Position numbers and translations under genes: made by a program
Notes under the pieces: model-generated
What the model was told of the DNA's origin: nothing
The model's database searches: none
What the model saw: only the letters and a program-made list of their open reading frames with translations
DNA from: Rhizobium sp. CF080
GTDB lineage: Bacteria; Pseudomonadota; Alphaproteobacteria; Rhizobiales; Rhizobiaceae
NCBI RefSeq assembly: GCF_000282095.2
Contig: NZ_AKKC02000004.1
Coordinates: forward strand, 1,821,019-1,885,018
Direction: 5' to 3'
DNA: 64,000 nt
Shown here: in pieces, positions 8,587-17,238 of the stretch
Numbering within the stretch: position 1 is the first letter of the stretch
How the letters are laid out: the number at the start of each line of letters is the position of its first letter

Positions 8587-9426
8587 TTAGTTCTTTTGGC
8601 GTGTTGATGCGACTGCCGGATGATCAACGGCAGCGACGAAGGGCAGGGTTGCGGCCGCCGCGCGCTTCACGAGTTCGCGGGGCGGAAGATGCCCGTGATC
8701 CCGGTGCGGCGCTTCGAGGCTTACCGGCAGGTCGGGATCGAGTACCCCGAGCAGGCCGGCGAGATCGAGCTCGCCTTCTCCCGGATAAAGCCGCGTCGCA
8801 CGCGCTTCGGCGGCGATTTCGGATGCCGGCGGAAGCTTCGCCGGCGCATCGCAGAGATGCACATAGGCAACCGTGCGCGGCTGCAACCGTGCAACCTCTT
8901 CCACGCTGCCGCCACTGCGCGACAAATGCAAAGCGTCGATCAGGATGCGGGCGTTGTCCATGCCGATGCGGGCCTGGACGCGCCTGGCCTGTTCCAGTGT
9001 CCGGAGCTTCTGGAAGGGCATGAACTCGATACCGACGACGATGCCGAACGGCTGCGCCGCTTCCGCCAGTTGTCGGTAGCTGTCGACCAGGCGATCCTCC
9101 TCGTCGTCGATGCCGGCGCTGACAATCGCCCTGGCGCCCATGGCGGCCGCGGACTCGAGCCCGGCCATCATCGCCTCGACGCTGAAATCCGGCCAGATCG
9201 AAAACGTCTCGCCCTCGAAGACCGTGATGCCACAGCTTCGAGCCCGTTCGGCGATCTGCTGTGACCGCTTCAGATCGCCGGAGATCGGCCAGCGATGCGC
9301 AGTATGTTGCGGCGGTCTGTTGCGAATGCCGACGCCGCCGAAGCCAAATTCGGCTGCAAGGTCGATGAGTTCCTCGGGGGAAGCCTCGAGCGCCGTCAGG
9401 TGCGAGATGCAGACCAGCCGCGCCAT
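8587..9426 (-). CDS. sugar phosphate isomerase/epimerase family protein (TIM barrel)
   Basis: A 279-residue AP-endonuclease-2-like TIM barrel, the fold of xylose isomerase-like epimerases and hydroxypyruvate isomerase. Acidic and His residues at strand ends that would bind a divalent metal are visible: VGIEFMPF, ILIDALHLSRSGG, YVHLCDAP and PVSLEAPHRDHG. It is three bases downstream of the uronate-dehydrogenase-like gene, suggesting both act on one sugar acid or cyclic polyol. Exact reaction not deducible; dehydratases such as 3-dehydroshikimate dehydratase share the fold. Confidence 0.85.
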   Translation of the reverse strand: MARLVCISHLTALEASPEELIDLAAEFGFGGVGIRNRPPQHTAHRWPISGDLKRSQQIAERARSCGITVFEGETFSIWPDFSVEAMMAGLESAAAMGARAIVSAGIDDEEDRLVDSYRQLAEAAQPFGIVVGIEFMPFQKLRTLEQARRVQARIGMDNARILIDALHLSRSGGSVEEVARLQPRTVAYVHLCDAPAKLPPASEIAAEARATRLYPGEGELDLAGLLGVLDPDLPVSLEAPHRDHGHLPPRELVKRAAAATLPFVAAVDHPAVASTRQKN

Positions 9427-9429
9427 GAC

Positions 9430-10242
9430 CTACTTCCCGGACCGTTCGATATCGCCGGTATATTCGATCGAGCAGAGCTTGGCGCCCATGAACTTGTCGG
9501 AAACCGGGTCGGAATAGGCTGCCTTCTGCCGCTCCATCGCCGCAAGAACATGATCTTCGCCACGCCCTTCCGGCTTGTAGCCCAGTTCATAGGCGCGTGA
9601 ATTGTCGTACCAGCCGCGCTCGTTGTGGGAGACGCCATAGACGATGTCGTAGTGGATATCGGGATGGTCGAGACCGATGCACATGAGCTGGGCGAGATCT
9701 TCCGGCTTGACCCACAGGGCCAGCCGGCGAATGTCCTCCGGCTCGTCGAACACCCGGCCGATGCGGATGCAGAAGCATCGCATCCCGTGCTTGTCCGCAT
9801 AAAGCGCCGCAAGGGATTCGCCGAATGCTTTGGTGACGCCATAGCGGCTCGACGGCCGCACGGGCACGTCGATGCCGAAGCGCCGGTCGCGGGGATAGAA
9901 GCCGACAACCTGGTTCGTGGAGGCGAAGACGATGCGCTTCACGCCAGCCTTGCGAGCCTCCTCGAACATGTTGAATGTGCCGACGATATTGGCCTGCAGC
10001 ATCTTCTCCCATTCGTATTCGAAGGGAAGGCCACCAAGATGGATGACACCGTCGACACCATCGACCGCCCGCGCCACGGCAGCGACATCTGCAAGATCCG
10101 CCTCGACAAACTGTTCGCCCGCGACAAGGTCATCGGGCCGCCTCACGTCGGATAGGATCAAGTTTTCATAACGGCCACGCAGGATCTTCCGCAGCCGCGT
10201 CCCGACCCCACCTGCCGCACCGGTCAAAAGCACTCTTCTCAC
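9430..10242 (-). CDS. NAD-dependent epimerase/dehydratase family protein, uronate dehydrogenase-like
   Basis: A 270-residue short-chain dehydrogenase with the extended-family Rossmann start LLTGAAGGVGTRL, VIHLGG, IVFASTNQVVGFYP, the catalytic YGVTK (Tyr134, Lys138) and GWYDNS near the C-terminus. This pattern closely resembles Agrobacterium-type uronate dehydrogenase, which oxidises galacturonate or glucuronate to the aldarolactone. The start is taken as GTG at 10242 because GGGAGGATATC immediately precedes it and the Rossmann strand begins at once; the open frame runs 45 bases further without a ribosome site. It is the first gene of the minus-strand unit. Substrate assignment is by similarity only. 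Confidence 0.82.
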   Translation of the reverse strand: MRRVLLTGAAGGVGTRLRKILRGRYENLILSDVRRPDDLVAGEQFVEADLADVAAVARAVDGVDGVIHLGGLPFEYEWEKMLQANIVGTFNMFEEARKAGVKRIVFASTNQVVGFYPRDRRFGIDVPVRPSSRYGVTKAFGESLAALYADKHGMRCFCIRIGRVFDEPEDIRRLALWVKPEDLAQLMCIGLDHPDIHYDIVYGVSHNERGWYDNSRAYELGYKPEGRGEDHVLAAMERQKAAYSDPVSDKFMGAKLCSIEYTGDIERSGK

Positions 10243-10496
10243 GATATCCTCCCAAGGCCGCGCCCATGTTTGCGACACCCTCTCCATGAGACATTCATGT
10301 CATACGGTCGCTCCGGGGGTCAACATAATTTTCATTATTTTCATGATATTTTTGAAGTTGAATCGCTAATTATGTAGTTATCTCCTTTTTTTATATGTGA
10401 ATTATTTTACCAGTTTTTCCGCAAAAAATATTTATTTTCTTGAGTTTTCGGCATGCATGTGAAAATCCTCTACCGAAGACAATCGAGGAGGCGATC
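10243..10496. promoter_or_regulatory. divergent AT-rich promoter region with ATTTTCAT boxes
   Basis: A very AT-rich 254-base region between the divergent 10242 (minus) and 10497 (plus) genes. At 10324-10346 it carries CATAATTTTCAT followed by ATTATTTTCATGA; read on the minus strand these are ATGAAAAT units nine bases apart. CATAATTTTCAT recurs at 17429-17440, and ATTATTTTCATGA occurs inverted at 39187-39199 before a GntR gene. I infer a shared operator. No coding sequence seen. Confidence 0.5.
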
Positions 10497-11579
10497 ATGT
10501 CAGAATTGATTTATCCGGGTCGAGCGCCTGCCTGGCCCGAGCGGAAGAGCGCGGCGCTCGATGCCGTTGTCGCGGAGATTTCCGGCTGGGAAACCTCTGT
10601 CTCCGTCGACCTTCGCGACTTCAAGCTCAAGGAAAACCTCGGTGAATATTCCGAGGGCGAGCACGGCGCGATCATCGGTCCGATGCCTGATCGCGGCCCC
10701 CCGACGGGCCTTGTCATCCACAAAGGCCTGAAGGTCGCGGAATGGGGAACGCCAGAGCGTGCCGACATCGCCTTCAGCGTCAGCAAGGGCGCGCTCTCGA
10801 CGCTTGCGGGGCTGGCACTTGCAAGGAATCTGATGTCGTCCCTTGATGCGCCTGTAGCCCAGTCGGTCAGCGCTGAAGCCTTCGAGGGGCCGAATGCGGT
10901 GATCACCTGGCGGCATCTGCTGACGATGACCAGCGAGTGGCACGGCTCGCTCTGGGGCATTCCGGACAGTATCGACTGGAACCGCGCGGTACCGAAATTC
11001 CCTGGCTCGCCGCCTAAGGGCACCCCGCGCGACCGCAAGGCGCCGGGCGAGTTGTGGGAGTTCAACGACGTCCGCGTCAATGTTTTGGCACTTGCCCTGA
11101 CGCTCCTGTGGAAGCGCCCTCTGGCTGACGTTCTGAAGCAGGAGATTTTCGACCCGATCGGGGCGAGCAGCGACTGGGAGTGGCACGGTTACGAGACCTC
11201 CTATGTCGAGATCGAAGGGCGACACGTTCCTGTCGTGTCCGGCGGCGCGCATTGGGGCGGCGGGCTGATCATCCCGGCGACCGACCTTGCCCGGCTGGCG
11301 CTGCTTTATGTCCGTCGTGGGAACTGGGAGGGCCGGCAAATCCTTCCGGAAAGCTGGTTCGATGCAGTCCGGGAGCCATCGCTCAATCCGAATTTCGGCC
11401 TGATGTGGTGGAATAACGGGCGCTCGACGATCCCGTCGCTCTCCACCTCCGCTATCTGGGGATCGGGCATCGCCTCGTTTCTCGTGGCCGACGCCGCCAA
11501 GGATCTGGTGATCGTCCTGCGTTGGTATGACGTCCCGCGCCGGGATGAATTGATCGGAAAGATCGTCGATGCCCTCTGA
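10497..11579 (+). CDS. serine hydrolase of the beta-lactamase (class C/PBP) fold
   Basis: A 360-residue protein without a signal peptide. The catalytic SxxK tetrad is SVSK (Ser94, Lys97) in IAFSVSKGALSTLAGLAL. The second motif, normally YxN, reads FND (WEFNDVRVN), and GGGLIIPATDLARL follows. This fold covers esterases, D-aminopeptidases and amidases; nothing indicates antibiotic resistance. The ATG at 10497 follows GAGGAGGCGATC; the frame is open 57 bases upstream without a comparable site. It is the first plus-strand gene after the divergent promoter. The Tyr-to-Phe change could alter the mechanism. Substrate unknown. Confidence 0.85.
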   Translation: MSELIYPGRAPAWPERKSAALDAVVAEISGWETSVSVDLRDFKLKENLGEYSEGEHGAIIGPMPDRGPPTGLVIHKGLKVAEWGTPERADIAFSVSKGALSTLAGLALARNLMSSLDAPVAQSVSAEAFEGPNAVITWRHLLTMTSEWHGSLWGIPDSIDWNRAVPKFPGSPPKGTPRDRKAPGELWEFNDVRVNVLALALTLLWKRPLADVLKQEIFDPIGASSDWEWHGYETSYVEIEGRHVPVVSGGAHWGGGLIIPATDLARLALLYVRRGNWEGRQILPESWFDAVREPSLNPNFGLMWWNNGRSTIPSLSTSAIWGSGIASFLVADAAKDLVIVLRWYDVPRRDELIGKIVDAL

Positions 11580-11648
11580 TCGGACCGCGCCCGACAGCGG
11601 CGCATCCGCTTTCGGGTCGAGATGATCAGGAGAAGAGGAGAAGTCAGC

Positions 11649-11952
11649 GTGCCGACGACCGTCATCGGTGAGTTCATCGACCGCGATGCTCTTTTGCGTC
11701 TTGATCTGGCTCCGGCGCTCGCCGATGCCCGCGTCTTGATCGTGCACAACCGAACCCGGGTGGACGCTACGCTGCTCGCTGCGGCGCCGCATCTCGAGGC
11801 CGTCGGGCTGGACAATATCGATCTCGCTGCCTGCAGCGATCGCAGTGTCACGATCCACCCGCCGACCGGCAGACGAAGCAACCGCTCGCGTCAGTGATCT
11901 TGTTGCCAACCGGATTCTCGGTCACCTGGCAACACGCCATTCATCGTTCTGA
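11649..11952 (+). pseudogene. D-isomer-specific 2-hydroxyacid dehydrogenase, internally deleted remnant
   Basis: A GTG at 11649 with GGAGAAGAGGAGAAG upstream opens a good family N-terminus (VLIVHNRTRVDATLLAAAPHLEAV, then GLDNIDLAAC), which decays after HPPTG. Further on, in another frame, DEATARVSDLVANRILGHLA (to the stop at 11952) matches the family's extreme C-terminus. About 200 middle residues, including the Rossmann nucleotide-binding domain and catalytic His/Glu, are missing, so this is a deletion remnant. An intact relative lies at 16306-17238. Confidence 0.8.
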
Positions 11953-11965
11953 AAGGTTCCCCTTG

Positions 11966-12811
11966 ATGTCCACGACCAGCCCCCTCGTTTCCACCCAATG
12001 GCTCGCCGACCACCTTGGCGATCAAAAGCTCGTCGTACTCGACGGCTCGTTCAAGCTGCCGGGAGTGACGCCGATCGCCAGGGAAGACTACCAGGCACGG
12101 CATATTCCGGGCGCCCGCTTCTTCGATATCGACGCGGTCGCCGACCATTCGACCACGCTCCCTCACATGCTGCCCTCGCCAGCCGAGTTCGAAAAGGCGG
12201 CCGAGGCGCTCGGCATTTCCAACGACAGCTTCATCGTCGTCTACGATACGCCAGGCCTGATGTCGGCGGGGCGGATCTGGTGGACCTTCCGCGTATTCGG
12301 GCATCAGCAGGTCGCGATCCTTGACGGCGGCCTCAAGGCCTGGATGGCCGAGGGGCGGCCGGTGACGGCGGAAACGCCGGAGGTCACGCGCGGCGCCTTC
12401 AAGGCGACATTCGATGCCGGTCGCGTCGTCTCGAAGGCCGACTTGCTCGAGAACGTCAGCACCGGCGAGCGCCCGCTGATCGATGCCCGCTCGGCCGCCC
12501 GCTTCAACGCCGTCGAGAAGGAGGCGCGTCCCGGCCTTCGCTCCGGCCATGTCCCCGGCAGCCTCAACCTGCCCTTCAACCTGCTGACCGATCCCGAAAC
12601 CGGCAGGATGAAGCCGGTCGCCGATATCGAGAGACTGTTCCGTGACGCCGGTCTCGACATGTCGAAGCCGACGATCGCCTCCTGCGGCTCGGGCGTCACG
12701 GCCTGTGCGCTGGTCTTCGGCATGTATCTCACCGGCAAGGACGATGTCGCGGTCTATGACGGCGCCTGGACGGAATGGGGCATGCCGGGCGAAACGCCTG
12801 TCGAGCCCTGA
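11966..12811 (+). CDS. sseA: 3-mercaptopyruvate sulfurtransferase (rhodanese family)
   Basis: A 281-residue protein with two rhodanese domains. The inactive N-terminal domain shows ARFFDIDAVADHST and FIVVYDTPGLMSAGRIWWTFRVFGH. The catalytic C-terminal domain has the loop CGSGVTA with Cys240, the sequence typical of mercaptopyruvate rather than thiosulfate sulfurtransferases. It transfers sulfur from 3-mercaptopyruvate to thiols or cyanide in the cytoplasm. The ATG at 11966 begins right before the domain; the frame is open further upstream only because the preceding stop lies in the remnant gene. It is 14 bases ahead of the large dehydrogenase gene. Confidence 0.92.
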   Translation: MSTTSPLVSTQWLADHLGDQKLVVLDGSFKLPGVTPIAREDYQARHIPGARFFDIDAVADHSTTLPHMLPSPAEFEKAAEALGISNDSFIVVYDTPGLMSAGRIWWTFRVFGHQQVAILDGGLKAWMAEGRPVTAETPEVTRGAFKATFDAGRVVSKADLLENVSTGERPLIDARSAARFNAVEKEARPGLRSGHVPGSLNLPFNLLTDPETGRMKPVADIERLFRDAGLDMSKPTIASCGSGVTACALVFGMYLTGKDDVAVYDGAWTEWGMPGETPVEP

Positions 12812-12825
12812 ACAGGATTTTTCCG

Positions 12826-15678
12826 ATGCTGGATCCCGATCACGGCCACCAAGTCTTTCTCGCCTCCGTCCGGCAGGTTATGCCCGCGGAGAACGTCCTC
12901 GAGGGCCTGTTCGAGCGCGTCACCCACGGCGCCGACGCCAGTCCCTACAGCCTCGTGCCGAAAGCGGTACTGCTGGTCGAGACCGAGGAGGAAATTGTCC
13001 ATATCCTGTCGGCGGCCAACCGTACCGGTGTGCCGGTCACGTTCCGAGCCGCCGGCACCAGCCTTTCCGGCCAGGCGGTGACGAACAGCGTCCTTGTCAA
13101 GCTCGGCCATAACGGCTGGCGCCAGTTCGAAGCGCGCGAGGCCGGGCAGTTTGTGCGCGTCGGCCCGGCCATGGTCGGCGCCCATGTCAACGCTCGCCTT
13201 GCCCGGCACCACCGCAAGATCGGACCCGATCCGGCCTCGATCGGTGCCGCGATGATGGGCGGCATTGCCGCCAACAATTCCAGCGGCATGTGCTGCGGCA
13301 CCGAGCAGAATACCTATCGCACGCTGCGCTCGATGCGGATCGTCTTTATCGATGGCACCCGCCTCGACACCGGCGATCCGGAAAGCCGTATCGCCTTTGC
13401 CCGCACCCATGTGGCTTTTCTCGAAGAACTTTCCGCGATCGCCCGCGAGGCAACCGGCGACGCGGTGCTTTCCGCGATGATCCGCCGCAAATACGAGATC
13501 AAGAACACGACCGGCTATTCGCTGAACGCGCTTACCGACTTTACGGATCCGATCGACATCCTCCAGCATCTGCTGATCGGATCGGAAGGCACGCTTGCCT
13601 TCATCAGCGAGGTGACGCTGGAAACCGTACCGGAACCGAAGTTGAAATCGGCGGCGCTGGTCCTGTTCCCAGACATGCGTTCGGCCTGCGCCGCCGCCAC
13701 ACGGCTGAAGCTGGAGCCGGTCTCCGCCGTCGAGATGATGGACTTCGCCTCCCTCGCCTCGGTAATCGGAAAGCCAGGCATACCTGACAGTTTCGCGACC
13801 CTGCCGTCCGGTACGTCGGCGCTGCTGATCGACCTGCGCGCAGAAACGGCCGAAGAGCTCGACCGCTACGCGATTTCCGTCGAGGCAGCACTAGCCCATT
13901 TCGCGCCCCTGGAACGGGCGCTGTTTTCGACCGATCCGGTGACCTATGCGAACTACTGGAATGTTCGCAAGGGCCTGCTGCCGTCGGTCGGCGGCATGCG
14001 CCCGGCCGGCACGACGGTGATCGTCGAGGACGTCGCCGTACCGATCGAACACCTGGCCGATGCCGCCATTGCGCTGCGCGAGATCTTCGACCGGCTCGCC
14101 TATGACGATGCGATCATCTTCGGCCATGCGCTCGACGGAAACCTTCACTTCGTCTTTCCGCAATCCTTCAATACTCCCGCCGATATCGTGCGTTACGCGC
14201 TGCTGACAGCCGAGATTACCCAGATGATCGCCGTGCGTTTTGAAGGTGCGCTGAAGGCCGAACACGGGACCGGCCGAGCGATGGCGCCGTTCGTCGAACT
14301 GGAATGGGGCGCCAAGGCCTATGGCCTGATGCGGCGGATCAAGGCGCTTTTCGATCCAAACGGGATTCTCAACCCGGGCGTGGTCATTTCCGACGATCCG
14401 GACATTTATCTGAAAGCCCTCAAAGCTCTGCCGACGGTTGATCCGCTGATCGACAAATGCATCGAATGTGGCTTCTGCGAACCGGTCTGTCCTTCCCGGG
14501 CGCTGACCACGACGCCGCGCCAGCGGATTGTCGCGACCCGGGCGCTCGCCGCTGGCACCTTGCCGGACGAGGCGTCCAGGCATCGCTACGACTATGCGGC
14601 AGTAGATACCTGCGCTGGCGACGGGCTCTGCGCCGGCTTCTGCCCGGTCGGCATCGACACCGGCGAGATGATGCGGACGCGTCGGCAGCTACGCCGTGGA
14701 CCGGCCAGCCGCACAGCAGCGCGAACCGTGGAGCATCACATCGGGCTTGCCATGAGCGCGGTACGGGGAGCGCTCGGCGTCGCCGATCTCGGCCAGCGGG
14801 CGCTCGGCCCCGGTGGAATGAACCGCACGATACAGTTGCTGCGCGGAATATCCCGCGGACGCATCCCACAATGGACGCCCTACCTGCCGACGCCCGGCCG
14901 CAGGCCGAAAACAGGGACGTTTGCAACGACGACCGCGCGTCCCCGGATCGTCCTTTTCTCGAGTTGCGTGAGCAGCGTCATGGGCCCGGCCCGCGACGCC
15001 CCGGACGCACGCCCCCTGTGGGACGTTTTGAAATCCCTGTTCGACAGGGCGGGCTATGACGCGGTGCTGCTCACCGCCGTCGAGACAGCCTGTTGCGGCA
15101 TGCCGTTCCAGAGCAAGGGCTTTCCGCAGCAGGCTGCAGAAAGTGCCGCGACGCTCGCCGCGCGTCTTCTGGAAGCAAGCCGCGGCGGCAGCGATATCGT
15201 CGTCAGCGACACGAGCCCCTGCTCCAACCAGATGGCGCTGACATTCCCGCAGAATATCCGGCCAATGGATATTACAGCGGCGCTCGCCAGGCTCGTCCTG
15301 CCCAAGCTCAACATCCGCCGCAAGGCTGAGACGATTGCGCTGCACGTCACCTGCAGCACGCGCAAGATGGGCCAAGACGCACTGCTGCTCGAACTTGCTC
15401 GCGCCTGTGCGGACGAGGTCATCGTGCCGGATGACATCGAGTGCTGCGGCTTTGCCGGCGACAAGGGTTTCGACACGCCGGAACTGAATGCCAGTGCGCT
15501 CAGGACCCTGAAGGGTCAGCTGCCGGAGCGCTGCAACACCGGCTATTCGACCAGCCGCACCTGCGAAATCGGTCTTTCGGCCCATTCCGATCGCCACTAC
15601 CAGTCAATCGCCTATCTGCTCGACTGGGCCAGTACCGAAGCGCCGGCCCATGCGGCGATCAAACGAACGACACCATGA
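12826..15678 (+). CDS. FAD-binding and (Fe-S)-binding 2-hydroxyacid dehydrogenase (YdiJ/D-lactate or D-2-hydroxyglutarate type)
   Basis: A 950-residue fusion. Residues about 40-260 are an FAD-binding type-4 domain (VPVTFRAAGTSLSGQAV, GAAMMGGIAANNSSGMCCGT), followed by the FAD-oxidase C domain (NLHFVFPQ; AEHGTGRAMAPFVE). From residue 545 come two Fe-S cysteine clusters, CIECGFCEPVCP and CAGDGLCAGFCPVG (596 on). The C-terminal third has two CCG-type domains (ACCGMP at 756, ECCGF at 873), which shuttle electrons in glycolate-oxidase and heterodisulfide-reductase relatives. It should oxidise a D-2-hydroxyacid and pass electrons to quinones or cytochromes at the inner membrane. The ATG at 12826 begins just before the first conserved helix. 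Its stop overlaps the next gene's ATG. Substrate is not fixed by the sequence. Confidence 0.9.
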   Translation: MLDPDHGHQVFLASVRQVMPAENVLEGLFERVTHGADASPYSLVPKAVLLVETEEEIVHILSAANRTGVPVTFRAAGTSLSGQAVTNSVLVKLGHNGWRQFEAREAGQFVRVGPAMVGAHVNARLARHHRKIGPDPASIGAAMMGGIAANNSSGMCCGTEQNTYRTLRSMRIVFIDGTRLDTGDPESRIAFARTHVAFLEELSAIAREATGDAVLSAMIRRKYEIKNTTGYSLNALTDFTDPIDILQHLLIGSEGTLAFISEVTLETVPEPKLKSAALVLFPDMRSACAAATRLKLEPVSAVEMMDFASLASVIGKPGIPDSFATLPSGTSALLIDLRAETAEELDRYAISVEAALAHFAPLERALFSTDPVTYANYWNVRKGLLPSVGGMRPAGTTVIVEDVAVPIEHLADAAIALREIFDRLAYDDAIIFGHALDGNLHFVFPQSFNTPADIVRYALLTAEITQMIAVRFEGALKAEHGTGRAMAPFVELEWGAKAYGLMRRIKALFDPNGILNPGVVISDDPDIYLKALKALPTVDPLIDKCIECGFCEPVCPSRALTTTPRQRIVATRALAAGTLPDEASRHRYDYAAVDTCAGDGLCAGFCPVGIDTGEMMRTRRQLRRGPASRTAARTVEHHIGLAMSAVRGALGVADLGQRALGPGGMNRTIQLLRGISRGRIPQWTPYLPTPGRRPKTGTFATTTARPRIVLFSSCVSSVMGPARDAPDARPLWDVLKSLFDRAGYDAVLLTAVETACCGMPFQSKGFPQQAAESAATLAARLLEASRGGSDIVVSDTSPCSNQMALTFPQNIRPMDITAALARLVLPKLNIRRKAETIALHVTCSTRKMGQDALLLELARACADEVIVPDDIECCGFAGDKGFDTPELNASALRTLKGQLPERCNTGYSTSRTCEIGLSAHSDRHYQSIAYLLDWASTEAPAHAAIKRTTP

Positions 15679-16151
15679 AAGGTCTTGCCATGTACGCCAT
15701 GCCGCTCACCGACGATTGTCTCGAACCATTCGCCACTCGGCTTCGTGCCCATCCTGGAGAGCGCACCGTCTATCCGGTGGTAACGGAGCCCGGCGACAGC
15801 CCCGGCAAGCCGGTGTTCTCGATCATGACCCACGCACCCGTGGAAGGCGACATCGTCGTAACCAAGCTGGAGCGTCACCCACACACCAGCCAGAGCTTTC
15901 TCGCACTCAACTCCGACCGCTGGCTCGTCATCGTCGCTCCCACGAAGGCCGACGGCGATCCGGACGTGGACAAGGCCATGGCTTTCATCGCAGGCTCCGG
16001 CGACGCCATCTGCTTCCATCGCAATGTGTGGCATGCCCCGCTCACCGTCCTCGGTAGGCCGGCCGACATGGCGATGATGATGTGGAAGGTCGACAGTGGC
16101 GACGACAACGCATTCTACGACCTGCCGAAGCCGCTCGTCGTCACCGTCTGA
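15675..16151 (+). CDS. ureidoglycolate lyase (AllA) family protein
   Basis: A 158-residue cupin-like protein. Family segments are KLERHPHTSQSFLAL and CFHRNVWHAPL; the latter supplies the His residues of the AllA active site. AllA enzymes split ureidoglycolate into glyoxylate and urea. The ATG at 15675 overlaps the TGA of the large dehydrogenase (ATGA), so the pair is translationally coupled, possibly linking glyoxylate/glycolate chemistry. A second in-frame ATG at 15690 is an alternative start. Confidence 0.85.
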   Translation: MKGLAMYAMPLTDDCLEPFATRLRAHPGERTVYPVVTEPGDSPGKPVFSIMTHAPVEGDIVVTKLERHPHTSQSFLALNSDRWLVIVAPTKADGDPDVDKAMAFIAGSGDAICFHRNVWHAPLTVLGRPADMAMMMWKVDSGDDNAFYDLPKPLVVTV

Positions 16152-16241
16152 ACCGCAGGCGCGAGCAATCTGCGCGCGACCGTAGCGTCAGGCCGTGTTG
16201 AGCAAGCCCCGGGGAATTTACCGGCAACGCCTTTGGAAAAC

Positions 16242-16269
16242 GCGCCGGGTTTGTTCATCCACCCGGCGC
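16242..16269 (-). terminator. Rho-independent terminator between convergent genes
   Basis: GCGCCGGGT, ten bases, then ACCCGGCGC: a perfect 9-bp GC-rich stem in the 154-base gap between the AllA-like gene and the minus-strand dehydrogenase. Read on the minus strand it is followed by GTTTTCC, so it is a convincing terminator for 16306-17238. On the plus strand no T-run follows, so it may stop that strand only partly. Confidence 0.7.
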
Positions 16270-16305
16270 TCTCGCCCATCCGAGTGTCCCGTCATGCCGT
16301 TTCCA

Positions 16306-17238
16306 TCAATACCCGCGCGTGTATTCGACAACCCCGGTTACCGGGTTGCCGGCAAGGTAGTCGTCGAGATTTTTGGCAAGGTAGCGCGCGAGGCGCTTAT
16401 CGGCGTCTTCCGATCCACCGGAGACATGCGCTGTCAGGCGAATACGCGGGTGGCTGTAGAAGGGATGGCCTTCAGGCGGTGGTTCGGGCATCGTCACATC
16501 GAGCGTCGCCGCGCTGATCCTGCCGCCGTCGATCGCTGCGACCAGCGCTTCGTCGTCGATCAGAATGCCGCGCGCCACGTTGATGACATGCAGTCCGGGC
16601 TTGGCGTTTGCAAAGCGTTCGGCGTTGAAGATCCGCTCGGTTTGCGGCGTCTGCGGCATGGCGATGACCAGATGGTCGCTGAGCGCCATCAGCCCGTCGA
16701 GATCGGCGATACTTTCGACGCCGACCATGTCGATCTTGGAGGACCGGGTCAAGGCGACGACCTTCATGCCGAGAGCAAGTGCCAACCGCGCCGCCTCGGT
16801 GCCGATGGCACCAAAGCCAGCAATCCCGAGCGTTTTGCCGCTGACCGCGCCGAGCATGGTGGGCTGCCATCCTGCGCGATCGGTAACACGCTGGTCCCAG
16901 AACTGCTTTTCATGGGCAAATATCGCCCCGATGACATATTCACCGATCATCGGCGCCTGCACGCCGCGACCGCGTGTGATCAGCGGAACCTCATAGGCCC
17001 ACACCGGAAACGTATCGACGCCCGCCGAACCAACCTGGATCCATTTCAGGTTGAACGGCCAGCCGGCAGGCTTTTCCTTAGGCGCATGCCGCCACTGGGT
17101 CTGGAAGGTGAAGAGCGCTTCCGCTTCCAAAGGCACCTCCCAGGCGGCTCCCGTCAAGGCAATGACTTCAGGCCGGGCGTGATGGCTTGCAAGATACTCG
17201 TTCTGCACCGGAGGCAGGCTGCTGGCGATCTTTATCAA
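16306..17238 (-). CDS. D-isomer-specific 2-hydroxyacid dehydrogenase (GhrA-like)
   Basis: A 310-residue NAD(P)-dependent enzyme that reduces 2-keto acids such as glyoxylate or hydroxypyruvate. Evidence: GKTLGIAGFGAIGTEAARLA (Rossmann GxGxxG), VALTRSSKID (possible NADP-preferring Arg/Ser after the second strand), HVINVARGILIDDEALVAAI, and the C-terminal RLTAHVSGGSED where HVSGG replaces the usual HIGS/A motif. The start is TTG at 17238, supported by GGAGG nine bases upstream; no in-frame ATG fits. It is transcribed away from the AT-rich region 17239-17593. Substrate unproved. Confidence 0.88.
   Translation of the reverse strand: MIKIASSLPPVQNEYLASHHARPEVIALTGAAWEVPLEAEALFTFQTQWRHAPKEKPAGWPFNLKWIQVGSAGVDTFPVWAYEVPLITRGRGVQAPMIGEYVIGAIFAHEKQFWDQRVTDRAGWQPTMLGAVSGKTLGIAGFGAIGTEAARLALALGMKVVALTRSSKIDMVGVESIADLDGLMALSDHLVIAMPQTPQTERIFNAERFANAKPGLHVINVARGILIDDEALVAAIDGGRISAATLDVTMPEPPPEGHPFYSHPRIRLTAHVSGGSEDADKRLARYLAKNLDDYLAGNPVTGVVEYTRGY

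Noticed and set aside
10500..11909. Long minus-strand frame opposite the serine hydrolase gene
   Set aside because: No motifs, antisense to a gene with an intact SxxK motif and a good ribosome site.
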